The notes: generated from the sequence alone by a model not told the origin. Positions 45,512 to 56,232 are shown, numbered from the stretch's first letter. The stretch is 64,000 bases of DNA from Rhizobium sp. SL42 (GCF_021729845.1 NZ_CP063397.1:1440001-1504000), one strand, 5' to 3'. Numbers and translations: made by a program.

Positions 45512-46219
45512 CTACTGACCCAGCGTTTCGATCAGGGACGGAACGTCGCCCAGATGCGCAATCTCGCGAAAACGCGGTGCCTCGGTTGGCCTGTCGACAT
45601 GCTCGAGCACCCAGGTCAGTTCGTGTGGCACGAACACGCCCCAGGCGCCTGCGGCAATCGCCGGCACGATGTCCGACTTCAGCGAGTTGCCGATCATCAT
45701 CGACCGCTCCGGCCCCTCGCCATGTTTGCCGAAGATCCGCCGGTAGGTGGTCGCGGACTTGTCGGAAACGATCTCGACCGCGTCGAAATAGTCGCCCAAC
45801 CCTGATTGTGCCAGCTTGCGCTCCTGGTCGAACAGGTCGCCCTTGGTGATCAGCACGAGGAAATAGTGGCCGGAAAGTGCTTCCAGGGCCTCGCGTGCAT
45901 GCGGCAGACATTCGACCGGGTGACTCAGCAATTCGCGTCCAATCGACAGGATCTCGCCGATCACCGTGCCCGGCACCCGGCCCTCGGTGATCTCCAGCGC
46001 GGTCTCCACCATCGAGAGCGTAAAGCCCTTGATGCCGAAACCATAGTGGGAAAGGTTGCGCTTCTCGGCTTCCAGCAGCCGTTCCGAAACGCGTTCGCCT
46101 TCGGCAAAATCCGACAGAAGGCTCTGAAAATGCGCTTCCGTCAGCTTATAATACTGCTCGTTCTGCCAAAGCGTATCGTCGGCGTCAAAGCCGACGACGG
46201 TGATCGGACGAATGGACAT
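45512..46219 (-). CDS. HAD-family hydrolase (phosphatase)
   Basis: A 235-residue HAD hydrolase starting MSIRPITVVGFDADDTLWQN, with GGAGGG before the ATG. Motif I GFDADDTLWQ with nucleophile Asp, motif II VLITKGDLFDQERKL, motif IV MMIGNSLKSDIVPAIAAGAW. The C1 cap is helical. The size and motif I (DADDTLW) resemble the YjjG/HAD-IA phosphatase group. The substrate is not predictable. It is encoded directly upstream of the tag-like gene (8 bp), so the two are probably co-transcribed. Confidence 0.85.
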   Translation of the reverse strand: MSIRPITVVGFDADDTLWQNEQYYKLTEAHFQSLLSDFAEGERVSERLLEAEKRNLSHYGFGIKGFTLSMVETALEITEGRVPGTVIGEILSIGRELLSHPVECLPHAREALEALSGHYFLVLITKGDLFDQERKLAQSGLGDYFDAVEIVSDKSATTYRRIFGKHGEGPERSMMIGNSLKSDIVPAIAAGAWGVFVPHELTWVLEHVDRPTEAPRFREIAHLGDVPSLIETLGQ

Positions 46220-46333
46220 CGCGCCCTCCGGGATGTGAATGCGCCAGAGATTAGCCTGCCACTCCGGCAAAGCAATGGCGCGTTGCCGCGCCATTGCGAT
46301 TGTTCAGCGATGTTTCCCGGTGTGAGGACGGAA

Positions 46334-46741
46334 CTACTGACCGTTCTTGGCCAGCCAGTCCTTCATCATGGCAATCTCGCCTTCCTGGGCATTGATCACG
46401 CCCTCGGCCAGTTTGCGGATCTCCGGATCCTTGCCGTAGTCCAGGACGATCCGGGCCATGTCGATCGCGCCCTGGTGATGGGGGATCATGCCCCGGACGA
46501 AATCGACATCGGCATTGCCGGTCAGTGGCACGGCCATGTCGGCGTGCATCTTGTCATTGGCCGCCTTGAAAGCCTTCGATGACGGGCCGTCATCGCCCAT
46601 CGGCATATTTTGATCGCCCATCGGCATCATATGGTCCTGATGCGTCATATGGTTCTGATCCATCGTGTGGTCCTGGGCGATGGCGAACGTGGAGTTGAGA
46701 GAGAGCGCCAGAGACGCCGCAGCAATGGTATTCTTCAGCAT
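46334..46741 (-). CDS. DUF305 family exported Met/His-rich protein
   Basis: A 135-residue protein with a signal peptide (NTIAAASLALSLNSTFAIAQ) and then a Met/His-rich linker (DHTMDQNHMTHQDHMMPMGD). The DUF305 domain carries FVRGMIPHHQGAIDMARIVL with the conserved HHQ, and a final EGEIAMMKDWLAKN. DUF305 is a ferritin-like four-helix domain often encoded with copper resistance genes; Met/His motifs are typical Cu(I)/Ag(I) ligands. Here the next gene upstream is a Cys/His-bearing DUF2946-like protein, a common partner. Copper binding in the periplasm is the likely role. Confidence 0.82.
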   Translation of the reverse strand: MLKNTIAAASLALSLNSTFAIAQDHTMDQNHMTHQDHMMPMGDQNMPMGDDGPSSKAFKAANDKMHADMAVPLTGNADVDFVRGMIPHHQGAIDMARIVLDYGKDPEIRKLAEGVINAQEGEIAMMKDWLAKNGQ

Positions 46742-46811
46742 GGTTTTTCCCTTTTCTCATACGGGATGATCGAATGGTGGTCTGGCGGTCAGGCCGCCAC
46801 AACATCACCGA

Positions 46812-47207
46812 TCAGCCGCGGGGAGGGGGCACCTGAGGGGCAAGGGTGCGTGAGAAAAGCCGCGGAGAAAGGCCCGGCGCTTCCGCCGCCCGCGCAGGTT
46901 TGCCGGCATCGGCAAAGGATATCTGGGGCGCCAGTGTCACGCAGGCGGCGCAATGTCCACCTGGCATCATCTTTGCCCCGTTCGCCTTGCCCATCGGCTT
47001 GGAAGCGGCGGCCGCATGCGGACAATCCGGATCGGCTGTTGCTGTCACCATGCCATGTTGGCCCAGATCCACGACCATGCCGTCACTGCCGGACACGTCC
47101 GCGCTCATCGCTGCCATGCTCACAGCCATCGCTGCCGCTCCGGAGATCGGCATCGCACCATAAGCCAGCGCTGCTATCAGAAGCATGAGGCGGATGATCA
47201 TGTTCAT
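46812..47207 (-). CDS. DUF2946-like small exported protein (copper-associated)
   Basis: A 131-residue protein from MNMIIRLMLLIAALAYGAMP with a hydrophobic signal or anchor. Met-rich segment (AAMAVSMAAMSADVSGSDGM), then DCPHAAAASKPMGKANGAKM, MPGGHCAACVTLAP with His-Cys-x-x-Cys, and an Arg-rich C-terminus. The layout resembles DUF2946 family members found beside copper genes. Together with the DUF305 protein it suggests a small copper-handling unit. The start lacks a strong ribosome-binding site, and an ATG six bases further on is an alternative. Confidence 0.58.
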   Translation of the reverse strand: MNMIIRLMLLIAALAYGAMPISGAAAMAVSMAAMSADVSGSDGMVVDLGQHGMVTATADPDCPHAAAASKPMGKANGAKMMPGGHCAACVTLAPQISFADAGKPARAAEAPGLSPRLFSRTLAPQVPPPRG

Positions 47208-47250
47208 GGCTGACAAGGTAAGCGCGATTGGGTCAAATGCAAGGCGTGGC

Positions 47251-48030
47251 TCATGGTGTGGTGCATGCGATAACCCGGTGGATGACCTGATAGTCCGGAC
47301 TTTCCTCACCCAGCGGCACGACCGGCCAGTCCCAGCTTGTCTGATGGGCTGGCACCGCCACCGCATGCAGGAGATCGACGCTTTCGTGCTCATGCCCGGT
47401 CCGGTCGATCACGGTATAGCGTACATCCGTCAGCAGGCAGGTTGGCGCGGCGATATCGTGAAGGCCGTCGAGATGCGCTTCGATCAGTCGGCCCAGCGCA
47501 TCGGCGGGCATCACACCGGCGGGCATCGCATCGCCGGGCATGGCGTCCAGCCGCTTCTGCGCGCCGGTCCCGATCTGTGAGAGCAGATTGGCCGAGACGA
47601 CGAAATCGAGATAGGGCACCTGGCGCAGGAAGGAGAGCGGTTCGGGATTCTGCCCCATGGCCAATTGGTCGAAGCCGGAGAGATCGCGTTCGATCAGCCG
47701 GATGTTTTTCAGTCCCTTCGTCGCGATCCACGCCCGCGTGCTGGCAAGGTGCACGAGGTCGACCAGAACCACGGTGTCGAAGCGGTTGGCAAGCTCGAGG
47801 ATCGGCACGTCGCGCAACAGGCCCGAGCCGAGCACCACGGCCGTTCGCCGCTGCCTCAACCCGTCGCAGGCCGCGAGGATCACCGCCTTGCTGTTTGCCT
47901 CATGCGCCGCCCAGTGTTTCGCGCAGCGATTGGCCCGTGACCAGAGATTGACGGAGGAACGAACGAAAGGCCGATGTGCCGGCATCGTCAGCGGCCAGCT
48001 TGCGGCATAGTTCAGGGCTTCAAGGATCAT
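47251..48030 (-). CDS. Hypothetical protein with Rossmann-like (SAM-methyltransferase-like) core
   Basis: A 259-residue protein that begins MILEALNYAASWPLTMPAHR. RTAVVLGSGLLRDVPILELA followed by NRFDTVVLVDLVHLASTRAW resembles motif I and acidic end of strand 2 of a class I SAM-dependent methyltransferase; later motifs are not obvious. At residues about 168-182 it holds an imperfect repeated MPx-A unit (AMPGDAMPAGVMPADA), encoded by a GCATCG-like microsatellite. No signal peptide. The gene neighbours a toxin-antitoxin pair with 3 bp between stop and start. Function unknown. Confidence 0.62.
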   Translation of the reverse strand: MILEALNYAASWPLTMPAHRPFVRSSVNLWSRANRCAKHWAAHEANSKAVILAACDGLRQRRTAVVLGSGLLRDVPILELANRFDTVVLVDLVHLASTRAWIATKGLKNIRLIERDLSGFDQLAMGQNPEPLSFLRQVPYLDFVVSANLLSQIGTGAQKRLDAMPGDAMPAGVMPADALGRLIEAHLDGLHDIAAPTCLLTDVRYTVIDRTGHEHESVDLLHAVAVPAHQTSWDWPVVPLGEESPDYQVIHRVIACTTP

Positions 48031-48033
48031 GCT

Positions 48034-48303
48034 CTACCGGTAGATCTGGCTGCGATGGCCGATCTCGACGACGAGCACGACCAACCTGTGATCCTGGATA
48101 TCGCAGATGATCCGGTAGTCGCCAACCTTGTAGCGCCAGAGATGTTCAAACCGGGAGCCTTGAAGCGCATCGCCGAGCTGGCGGGGATTGTCCAGGAACA
48201 GCACCCGCTTTTCTAAATAGCTGAGAATGCGCGCTGCCTCCCTGGGGGCGATCCTGGCGAGTTGCTTGCGCGCCTTGTCGTCGATTTCAAGCGTCCAGAC
48301 CAA
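48034..48303 (-). CDS. relE: RelE/ParE-superfamily toxin
   Basis: An 89-residue protein, [20 protein letters not shown]. RelE fold: REAARILSYLEKRVLFLDNP, EHLWRYKVGDYRIICDIQDH, RLVVLVVEIGHRSQIYR. The LWRYKVGDYRI strand and the C-terminal IGHRSQIY are typical of RelE-type ribosome-dependent mRNA interferases, with conserved Arg and Tyr. It overlaps the antitoxin gene by 17 bp, so both are coupled. Confidence 0.87.
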   Translation of the reverse strand: MVWTLEIDDKARKQLARIAPREAARILSYLEKRVLFLDNPRQLGDALQGSRFEHLWRYKVGDYRIICDIQDHRLVVLVVEIGHRSQIYR

Positions 48304-48520
48304 GGGAGCTCACGACCTCTTCGAGAGTATAGGTCTTGTCATCGCCGAGCTCGCGAGCCTCCATGACGGCTTCTGCCCGCTTCAGGAAGTATGTATCTTC
48401 AAGGCGTTGCTCCAAAGTCTCCAGAATGTAGGCGTTCAGGGACATGCCTGCCTCAGTCGCATATTTCAGTGCGAGCCGCTGCATTTCTTCAGGTATCTCC
48501 AATAGCACGCGCTCGTTCAT
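48287..48520 (-). CDS. Antitoxin of RelE-type pair (RelB/DUF6290-like)
   Basis: A 77-residue protein from [20 protein letters not shown]. The N-terminus is a ribbon-helix-helix DNA-binding domain ([36 protein letters not shown]); the C-terminus ([20 protein letters not shown]) is the toxin-binding tail. The reading frame extends 84 codons upstream, but this ATG suits the family size. It lies upstream of relE and overlaps its start. It is divergent from hisS, separated by about 140 bp. Confidence 0.83.
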   Translation of the reverse strand: MNERVLLEIPEEMQRLALKYATEAGMSLNAYILETLEQRLEDTYFLKRAEAVMEARELGDDKTYTLEEVVSSLGLDA

Positions 48521-48662
48521 GTCCCCGATCCTCGGTTTCGTGCCGCAATATACCATCGCGAACCACTCTTCGCCAGCCTTTGCCACCCTTCGCCCTTGCC
48601 GCCAAAAGCTTGATCCTCTAAGACACCGGCACATTTTGAAACGAAGAAATCCGGTTGTGATC

Positions 48663-50183
48663 ATGAGCGAAAAGAACAAGAAGCCGCAGAAACTCAAGGC
48701 CCGCCTGCCGCGCGGCTTTGTCGATCGCGAGGCCGGTGACATCCGCGCTGCCAACCAGATGATGGAGACCATCCGCGAGGTCTACGAGCGTTACGGCTTC
48801 GATCCGATCGAGACCCCGCTGTTCGAATATACCGACGCGCTGGGTAAGTTCCTGCCCGACAGCGACCGGCCGAACGAAGGTGTCTTCTCGCTGCAGGACG
48901 ATGACGAACAGTGGATGTCGCTGCGCTACGACCTGACCGCACCGATGGCCCGCCATGTCGCCGAGAATTTCAACGAGATCCAGCTGCCCTTCCGCACCTA
49001 TCGCGCCGGCTATGTCTTCCGCAACGAGAAGCCAGGCCCGGGCCGCTTCCGCCAGTTCATGCAGTTCGATGCCGACACTGTCGGCGCGCCGGGCGTCCAG
49101 TCCGATGCCGAAATGTGCATGATGATGGCCGACACGCTGGAAGCGCTCGGCATCAAGCGTGGCGACTATGTGATCCGGGTGAACAACCGCAAGGTGCTCG
49201 ATGGCGTGATGGAAGCGATCGGCCTCGGCGGTGAGGAGAATGCCGGCCGTCGCCTGAACGTGCTGCGCGCCATCGACAAGCTCGACAAGTTCGGCCCGGA
49301 AGGGGTGAAGCTTCTGCTCGGCGAAGGTCGCAAAGACGAAAGCGGCGACTTTACCAAGGGTGCTGGCTTGATCGGTGAGCAGATCGAGAAGGTTCTCTTC
49401 TTCGTTGGCATCAAGAACTACGCCGACAGCGCCGCCGAACTGGCTGATCTGGTTGCCGGGACTTCCAAGGGTGCCGAAGGCGTCGGGGAACTTAACATGA
49501 TCGGCGGGCTGGTCGAGAGCGCCGGCTACGACGCGGGCCGCATCAAGATCGACCCCTCTGTCGTCCGAGGCCTCGAATACTACACCGGCCCCGTCTACGA
49601 AGCCGAACTCACCTTCGACGTCACCAACGAAAAGGGCGAAAAAGTCGTCTTCGGTTCGGTCGGCGGCGGCGGGCGTTACGATGGTCTCGTCTCGCGCTTC
49701 ATGGGCCAGCCGGTGCCGGCCACGGGTTTCTCGATCGGCGTCTCTCGCCTGATGACGGCCTTGAAGAACCTCGGCAAGCTCGGTGAGGATCAGGTGCTCG
49801 CCCCGGTTCTGATCACCGTCATGGATGGCGATGTCGAGAGCATGGGCCGCTACCAGCGCTTTACCCAGGCCCTGCGCAACGAAGGCGTTCGCGCCGAAAT
49901 GTACCAGGGCAACTGGAAGAAGTTCGGCAACCAGCTGAAATACGCCGACCGTCGCGGTTCTCCGATCGCCATCATCCAGGGTGGCGACGAGCGCGCGCAA
50001 GGGGTGGTGCAGATCAAGGACCTGATCGAGGGCAAGCGCCTCTCCGGCGAGATCACCGACAATGCCGAATGGCGCGAGGCGCGCGTGGCGCAGGAAGTGG
50101 TGCCTGAGGCTGAGCTGGTGACCAAGGTGAAGGAAATCCTGGCCGCCCAGGCGGAAGACCGGCGTCGGGTGAAGGGTGCCTGA
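48663..50183 (+). CDS. hisS: Histidyl-tRNA synthetase
   Basis: A 506-residue class II synthetase. Motif 2-type sequence [23 protein letters not shown] (broken) and the HisA motif [18 protein letters not shown] (histidine binding), with motif 3 [20 protein letters not shown] and the anticodon-binding C-terminal domain ([20 protein letters not shown]). The long insertion region and the GPGRFRQF form match the alphaproteobacterial-type enzyme associated with tRNA-His lacking the G-1:C73 pair; the tRNA-His at 1774-1850 is of that kind. It is first in a hisS-hisZ-hisG cluster, which in rhizobia is conserved. The start follows a GATC-linked ATG; the ribosome-binding site is weak. Confidence 0.94.
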   Translation: MSEKNKKPQKLKARLPRGFVDREAGDIRAANQMMETIREVYERYGFDPIETPLFEYTDALGKFLPDSDRPNEGVFSLQDDDEQWMSLRYDLTAPMARHVAENFNEIQLPFRTYRAGYVFRNEKPGPGRFRQFMQFDADTVGAPGVQSDAEMCMMMADTLEALGIKRGDYVIRVNNRKVLDGVMEAIGLGGEENAGRRLNVLRAIDKLDKFGPEGVKLLLGEGRKDESGDFTKGAGLIGEQIEKVLFFVGIKNYADSAAELADLVAGTSKGAEGVGELNMIGGLVESAGYDAGRIKIDPSVVRGLEYYTGPVYEAELTFDVTNEKGEKVVFGSVGGGGRYDGLVSRFMGQPVPATGFSIGVSRLMTALKNLGKLGEDQVLAPVLITVMDGDVESMGRYQRFTQALRNEGVRAEMYQGNWKKFGNQLKYADRRGSPIAIIQGGDERAQGVVQIKDLIEGKRLSGEITDNAEWREARVAQEVVPEAELVTKVKEILAAQAEDRRRVKGA

Positions 50184-50202
50184 TGTCTGAGCGGGTGGCT
50201 TT

Positions 50203-50364
50203 TCCCCTCCCCAGCCCTCCCCACAAGGGGGAGGGGGCAGCTTGGCGCGTGTGTTTTGCGTCAGGGATCGCCCCATCGCTGTGCTCTGCTGTGGACGCGA
50301 GCGCCTACCCCGAGGCTTCTCCCCCCTTGTGGGGGAGATGGGCGGTAGCCCAGAGGGGGGGGTC
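50203..50364. repeat. RIME-like palindromic element between hisS and hisZ
   Basis: Two hairpin units: 50203-50238 (CCCCTCCCCAGCCCTCCCCA, then CAAGGGGGAGGGGG) and 50318-50364 (TCTCCCCCCTTGTGGGGGAG, then ATGGGCGGTAGCCCAGAGGG). They are related in sequence to the element at 38574-38763, with CTCCCCC...GGGGGAG stems. It occupies most of the hisS-hisZ gap. Confidence 0.68.
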
Positions 50365-50385
50365 TCCCGCCGCAGGAGCCATAAC

Positions 50386-51504
50386 ATGCCGCTGATCGAC
50401 ATGCCGGATTTTGCCGGCGTCCTGCTCGACGAATTTGCCGCCCGCGCCACGACCCGCGTCGATACGCCGGTGATCCAGCCGGCAGCCCCATTCCTCGACA
50501 TGGCGGGCGAAGACCTTCGCCGCCGTATCTTCCTGACCGAGAACGAGCGCGGCGAAAGCCTGTGCCTCAGGCCCGAATTCACCATTCCCGTGTGTCTCCG
50601 CCATATCGAGACCGCGACCGGCACGCCGAAGCGTTATGCCTATCTCGGCGAGGTCTTCCGCCAGCGTCGCGAAGGCGCCCAGGAATTCTATCAGGCCGGC
50701 ATCGAGGATCTCGGCAATACCGGCATTGCCGCGGCCGATGCGCGTGCTGTCGCCGACAGCGTCCAGATTCTGACCAGCCTGCTGCCCGGCAAGCGTCTGT
50801 CCGTCATGCTTGGCGACCAGTCGGTGTTCGAGGCGGTGGTCAAGGCGCTCGGCCTGCCGGCGGGCTGGCAGAAGCGCCTGATCCAGGCGTTCGGCAATCC
50901 GGCCCAGATCGATCAGCTGCTGCGACGCCTGGCGACGCCATCGGCGGTGCCGGGTCTTGATCCCGAAGTGTCCGAACTGCTGTCGCTCGGCGATGAAGCA
51001 GCCTTGGTGGCCCATATCGACGAGACGATGCAGGCGACCGGTTATCTCACCAATGCCAGCCGCACCCCGATCGAAATCGCCCGCCGGCTGAAGGAAAAGC
51101 TGGCGCTTGCCGAAACCAGGCTCGATGGCGCGGCTCTGCTGCTGCTGCGTGAATTCCTGTCGCTGGAACTGCCACTGTCGGAAGCCACCGCAGCCCTTGC
51201 CGGGTTTGCCGATGCCGCCGGGCTGCAGCTCGGCGCCGCTGTCCAGCGTTTCGAAGAGCGTGTGGCCGCCCTTGCCAAGACCGGCATTCACCTGTCCGCG
51301 ATTACCTACCGTGCGGCCTTCGGTCGTCCGCTCGATTATTACACCGGCCTCGTCTTCGAGGTTGTTGCGGAAGGTCGCCCGGCTGTGCTCGCCGGCGGCG
51401 GCCGTTTCGACCGGCTGTTGACGCTGCTGGGTGCCGAAACCCATATCCCGGCCGTCGGCTTCTCGCTCTGGCTGGACCGCATCGAAACCGAGAGAGGCCT
51501 CTGA
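50386..51504 (+). CDS. hisZ: ATP phosphoribosyltransferase regulatory subunit HisZ
   Basis: A 372-residue HisRS paralogue that has lost aminoacylation and instead activates the short HisG. Start [20 protein letters not shown] (AGGAGC upstream) is inside a longer open frame from 50242 that passes through the repeat element. Synthetase-like features: [40 protein letters not shown] and [20 protein letters not shown], with [18 protein letters not shown]. It lies between hisS and hisG and shares a base with the hisG start (TGATG). Together HisZ and HisG catalyse the first step of histidine synthesis. Confidence 0.92.
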   Translation: MPLIDMPDFAGVLLDEFAARATTRVDTPVIQPAAPFLDMAGEDLRRRIFLTENERGESLCLRPEFTIPVCLRHIETATGTPKRYAYLGEVFRQRREGAQEFYQAGIEDLGNTGIAAADARAVADSVQILTSLLPGKRLSVMLGDQSVFEAVVKALGLPAGWQKRLIQAFGNPAQIDQLLRRLATPSAVPGLDPEVSELLSLGDEAALVAHIDETMQATGYLTNASRTPIEIARRLKEKLALAETRLDGAALLLLREFLSLELPLSEATAALAGFADAAGLQLGAAVQRFEERVAALAKTGIHLSAITYRAAFGRPLDYYTGLVFEVVAEGRPAVLAGGGRFDRLLTLLGAETHIPAVGFSLWLDRIETERGL

Positions 51505-52199
51505 TGACCATCACCATCGGATTGCCCTCCAAAGGGCGGATGAAGGAAGACTCGTCGGCCATCTTCGAGCGCGCCGGCATGAAGATCGTCGCGGTCGGTA
51601 ATGACCGCTCCTATCGCGGCCGTGTCGAAGGTTCTGACGATATTGAGATCGCCTATCTGTCGGCCTCGGAGATCTCGCGCGAGATCGGCAATGGCACGGT
51701 TGATTTCGGTGTCACCGGCGAAGACCTGATCCGGGAAGGCCTGGCGGATGCCGACAGCCGTGTCGAGATCGCCGCGCGCCTGGGCTTCGGCCATGCCGAC
51801 GTGATCGTCGCCGTGCCGGAAATCTGGCTCGATGTCGATACCATGGCCGACCTTGGCGATGTCGCCGCCGAATTTCGCGCCCGCCACGGCCGGCGTCTGG
51901 CCATCGCCACGAAATACTGGCGCCTGACCCAGCAGCATTTTTCCGGCAGTCATGGCATCCAGCTCTACCGCATCGTCGAAAGCCTCGGCGCCACCGAAGG
52001 GGCGCCTGCCGCCGGCCAAGCCGATATCATCGTCGATATCACCTCCACCGGCTCGACGCTCAGAGCCAATCACCTGAAGATCCTGTCGGATGGGGTGATC
52101 TTGAAATCGGAAGCCTGCCTCGTGCGCGCCCGAAAGCCCGAGCATGACGGCAATCCGACTGTTGCCCGCATCATAGAGGCCGTGCGCGGAGTGCTGTGA
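51504..52199 (+). CDS. hisG: ATP phosphoribosyltransferase catalytic subunit (short form)
   Basis: A 231-residue HisG of the short form, which lacks the C-terminal regulatory domain and therefore needs HisZ. Catalyses ATP + PRPP to phosphoribosyl-ATP. Motifs: [33 protein letters not shown] and the PRPP loop [20 protein letters not shown]. Its ATG overlaps the hisZ TGA by one base (51504). Ends the operon with no clear terminator on the plus strand close by; the hairpin at 52275-52305 could serve both strands. Confidence 0.94.
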   Translation: MTITIGLPSKGRMKEDSSAIFERAGMKIVAVGNDRSYRGRVEGSDDIEIAYLSASEISREIGNGTVDFGVTGEDLIREGLADADSRVEIAARLGFGHADVIVAVPEIWLDVDTMADLGDVAAEFRARHGRRLAIATKYWRLTQQHFSGSHGIQLYRIVESLGATEGAPAAGQADIIVDITSTGSTLRANHLKILSDGVILKSEACLVRARKPEHDGNPTVARIIEAVRGVL

Positions 52200-52274
52200 G
52201 CCTGCCTTGCGGTCGGCTGTCGCTCCGTAGGGTAGAGGGGCGGCCTCAAGCTACACAACGAAAATTATCAAACT

Positions 52275-52305
52275 AAAAAACCCGCCGGACATTGTCCGGC
52301 GGGTT
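52275..52305 (-). terminator. Rho-independent terminator of doxX (possibly bidirectional)
   Basis: CCCGCCGGAC, loop ATT, GTCCGGCGGG form a perfect 10-bp-stem hairpin. On the minus strand it is followed by six T (AAAAAA at 52275-52280 on plus), just after doxX. Confidence 0.85.
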
Positions 52306-52330
52306 GTCTTGCCTGGAGGGCAGGTAAAGC

Positions 52331-52777
52331 TTAGGCGGCGACGGTGGCCGCGCCGCGACGGGCGTCGATCGAATAAGCGCCGGCACCGATGATGGCGAGC
52401 AGGATATAGCCGCCGGCCAGCGTGACATTCTTCATCAGCATGATCTGGTTCAGGGTGTTGATCCAGCCGAGCGCGCCTTCCGGCCAGCCTTCGATGGCAA
52501 CGGTGCCGCTATGGAAGACGAGACCGGTGAACACGCAGAACAGGGCGAGCGCCCAGGCGGTCAGCCTGGTCTGGAAGCCGACGAGAACGAAGAGGCCGGC
52601 GACCAGTTCGAACAGACCGGCGGCATAGGCGAGCAGGGTCGCAGCCGGCAGGCCGGCGCCGGTGATCATGCCGGCAGTGCCAGACGGATCGGTCAGCTTG
52701 CCGAAGCCGGACAGGATGAAGATGAAGGAAAGAAGGATGCGGGCGACAACAAGAAGGGTGTTGTTGGTGCTGGACAT
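52331..52777 (-). CDS. DoxX family membrane protein
   Basis: A 148-residue protein with four spans: LLVVARILLSFIFILSGFGK at the start, LLAYAAGLFELVAGLFVLVG, AWALALFCVFTGLVFH and NVTLAGGYILLAIIGAGAYS. FILSGFGKLTDP and GFQTRLTAWALA are DoxX signatures. DoxX proteins are linked to thiol-stress responses (thiosulfate:quinone oxidoreductase, or MRS complexes), often with a flavoprotein or Rrf2/LysR genes; none is adjacent here. A stop hairpin follows it. The 306-bp upstream gap has no recognisable operator. Confidence 0.87.
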   Translation of the reverse strand: MSSTNNTLLVVARILLSFIFILSGFGKLTDPSGTAGMITGAGLPAATLLAYAAGLFELVAGLFVLVGFQTRLTAWALALFCVFTGLVFHSGTVAIEGWPEGALGWINTLNQIMLMKNVTLAGGYILLAIIGAGAYSIDARRGAATVAA

Positions 52778-53083
52778 GAGGGAACTCCTTTGAATGGATG
52801 ACGCTGAAACCCGGGCGAGGTGGGCTTCAGAAAGCTGACCTCTAGATGCCTGTTTTTACCGTTATGCGATAGATTGACGACAATTGACTGATCGTTCACA
52901 AATAAGAGACAATGATTGTATGCGTCCGGCCTGGTCGTCCGCCGTGGCGCCTGCTCAGGGCTGTGTCTAGGCCGAAAACACGCAGACCTCCGGACGCTAA
53001 CAGTCTTCCCGAACATCCACAATAAATGCCGCAGTTGCCGTATGGATGACGGGTGCTGCCGATCGCGCCGGAAATGGAGATGC

Positions 53084-53530
53084 TTAGGCGTTGTTTGCCG
53101 CTGACAGTCGGAAACGGGGAAAGATGAACAGTCCGACGATCGTGCCGCCGTCATTGCCGTCGAAGCCACCGGACTCGCCGATGCAGAATACCGGCTGGCG
53201 CTGGGCGCTGCCGGACAGGATGGTGGTGGAATAACAGAACCGCGACGGTGCGGTGGCGGCCTGTTCGAACAGGCGCAAGATATGGCCACGATCGCTCTGG
53301 TCATAGCAACGCATCATGGTCAGCAAGCCGCATTCGGCGCCGTCCAGCCCGTGCAGCTGGGCCGCCTTTTCGCCGAGCTTCAACAGCCCGTTGGTCAGGT
53401 CACCCGTCCAGTCTTCCGATACACCGAAACGAGACGCGTGTTCGCCCAAAGGACTTTCGCCCTCGAGCAGGGGTGACGAGAAATTTGCGGCGAGATCTGC
53501 GTTTGCAATCTTAAACAAGGTAGTCCCCAA
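53084..53530 (-). CDS. Hypothetical protein, possible PAS-like domain
   Basis: A 148-residue protein starting MGTTLFKIANADLAANFSSP. It contains a helical start and a mixed region (GLLTMMRCYDQSDRGHILRL, FEQAATAPSRFCYSTTILSG, QPVFCIGESGGFDGNDGGTI, VGLFIFPRFRLSA). The pattern of strand-rich C-terminal half with a variable loop recalls a small PAS-like sensor, but no family is assigned. It has four cysteines. Codon use is like its neighbours. Divergent from the gene-free region at 53531-54342. Function unknown. Confidence 0.6.
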   Translation of the reverse strand: MGTTLFKIANADLAANFSSPLLEGESPLGEHASRFGVSEDWTGDLTNGLLKLGEKAAQLHGLDGAECGLLTMMRCYDQSDRGHILRLFEQAATAPSRFCYSTTILSGSAQRQPVFCIGESGGFDGNDGGTIVGLFIFPRFRLSAANNA

Positions 53531-54342
53531 GTCGAAAGCCGGTACAAGGCCCTATAAGTCTCGGATCAAATGTCTGTTCCAGAGCCAAACTTCCCCGTAA
53601 GGCTCTTCCGGCGATATGGCCGGATCCAGCAAGCCTGATGCTTGCCGATCTTCATTCCCCGGCGCCCAGGCAGAAACGCATTTCGCCCCGACGCGTTACG
53701 CTCCATCCAACTCGCCCGGAGGTTACAATTCAGGTCCCCACCTGCGTCATTCCGATTTCAGATACGAATGACCCGATGACGCGAGCCGAACGACCGATTT
53801 TCTTGCGATAACGCAAGAGTTGTAAATGAAACTGAGTCCGCTGAACCAAGGTGGACTTCGTCTTGCCTGCCTCTTCCCCTGCCAGCTTCGACTGATACCC
53901 GCATGTCCCATTCTGGGGCAGCAGGAATAGGCTGGTGGATATCATGTTTCACAGCACATGAAAACGCCTCATGTTCTTCCCAAAGGAGAATTCACCTCCC
54001 TTTTTGGCTGATCTTCAGGTATGAAATATTAGAAAAATATAATTTAAAGATTGCGGAAAATTGACGGCGTGGCTTTAGTTCGAAAATGAAAATGTAATCT
54101 TGGATTTTATAAGGTATCTTTTATATTCGGGTAAGCTTTGTCAATTCCAGCTCTGAAAAGTTGTGTGCTTATTTTGGGGTTGTTCACCGATCGCGTAAAT
54201 CACGAAGCGATGCGCCAGCGGAATTAAAGGGGAAACGGTTAACGGATCAAGGTCTGATCCGGCAAGATCCCTTTTTGGTCTTCCGAACGTCAAGGAGCGG
54301 CACATCCAGAAATATGTCGCAGGAGTGCGACGCCAGGAAACG
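53531..54342. other. Gene-free region, locally AT-rich
   Basis: No convincing coding frame is present across about 810 bp. Base composition falls sharply at 53990-54180 (for example TATGAAATATTAGAAAAATA and ATTTTATAAGGTATC), unlike the rest of the window. A small open frame at 54161-54376 (71 codons) has no ribosome-binding site and reads into the groESL terminator, so it is not called. The AT-rich stretch may hold a promoter or a small RNA. Confidence 0.5.
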
Positions 54343-54370
54343 AAAAAGGGCGGTCCGAAGACCGCCCTTT
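54343..54370 (-). terminator. Terminator of the groESL operon (UUCG tetraloop)
   Basis: On the minus strand, GGGCGGTC, loop TTCG, GACCGCCC followed by TTTTT form a perfect 8-bp hairpin with the very stable UUCG tetraloop. It lies beyond the duplicated groEL tail at 54387-54444, about 160 bp after the groEL stop codon. Confidence 0.85.
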
Positions 54371-54386
54371 CTGTAAGCTGTACCGG

Positions 54387-54444
54387 TTGACGGACAGTCC
54401 CGTAGTCAGACCTGACGGTCTGATCACATCATGTCCATGCCGCC
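54387..54444 (-). pseudogene. Fossil second groEL 3' tail
   Basis: These 58 bases match 54491-54548 (the end of groEL and the bases just after it) at 51 of 58 positions. Read on the minus strand, it encodes GMDMM followed by a TGA stop, the same last residues as the live groEL, then the same TCAGACC/GGTCTGA hairpin. It sits 104 bp downstream of the live tail, between it and the operon terminator. It looks like the remnant of a second groEL copy or an unequal recombination event. Only the last few codons remain. Confidence 0.75.
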
Positions 54445-54445
54445 T

Positions 54446-54470
54446 GTTCAGCGCGCTTGACGCGCTGAAC
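54446..54470. repeat. Perfect 10-bp-arm inverted repeat in groEL 3' region
   Basis: GTTCAGCGCG, loop CTTGA, CGCGCTGAAC form a perfect hairpin without a T-run. It lies between the live and fossil groEL tails, and may stabilise the mRNA 3' end. Confidence 0.7.
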
Positions 54471-54527
54471 CCCTTGGGTGATGGGCGGCTTTCACGGACA
54501 GTTCAGCAATCAGACCTGATGGTCTGA

Positions 54528-56186
<1,659 letters not shown>

Positions 56187-56232
56187 TCAGCCCATTGGTG
56201 AATTGTCTAGAAGGGAAGGGTGAAACGGCTGA

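Noticed and set aside
48618..50624. 668-codon open frame on the minus strand opposite hisS and hisZ
   Set aside because: It is antisense to well-supported hisS/hisZ, its translation is low-complexity (His/Asp/Gly-rich) with no family, and such long frames are common in GC-rich DNA.
54161..54376. 71-codon open frame upstream of groESL terminator
   Set aside because: No ribosome-binding site, atypical composition, and it runs into the terminator hairpin.
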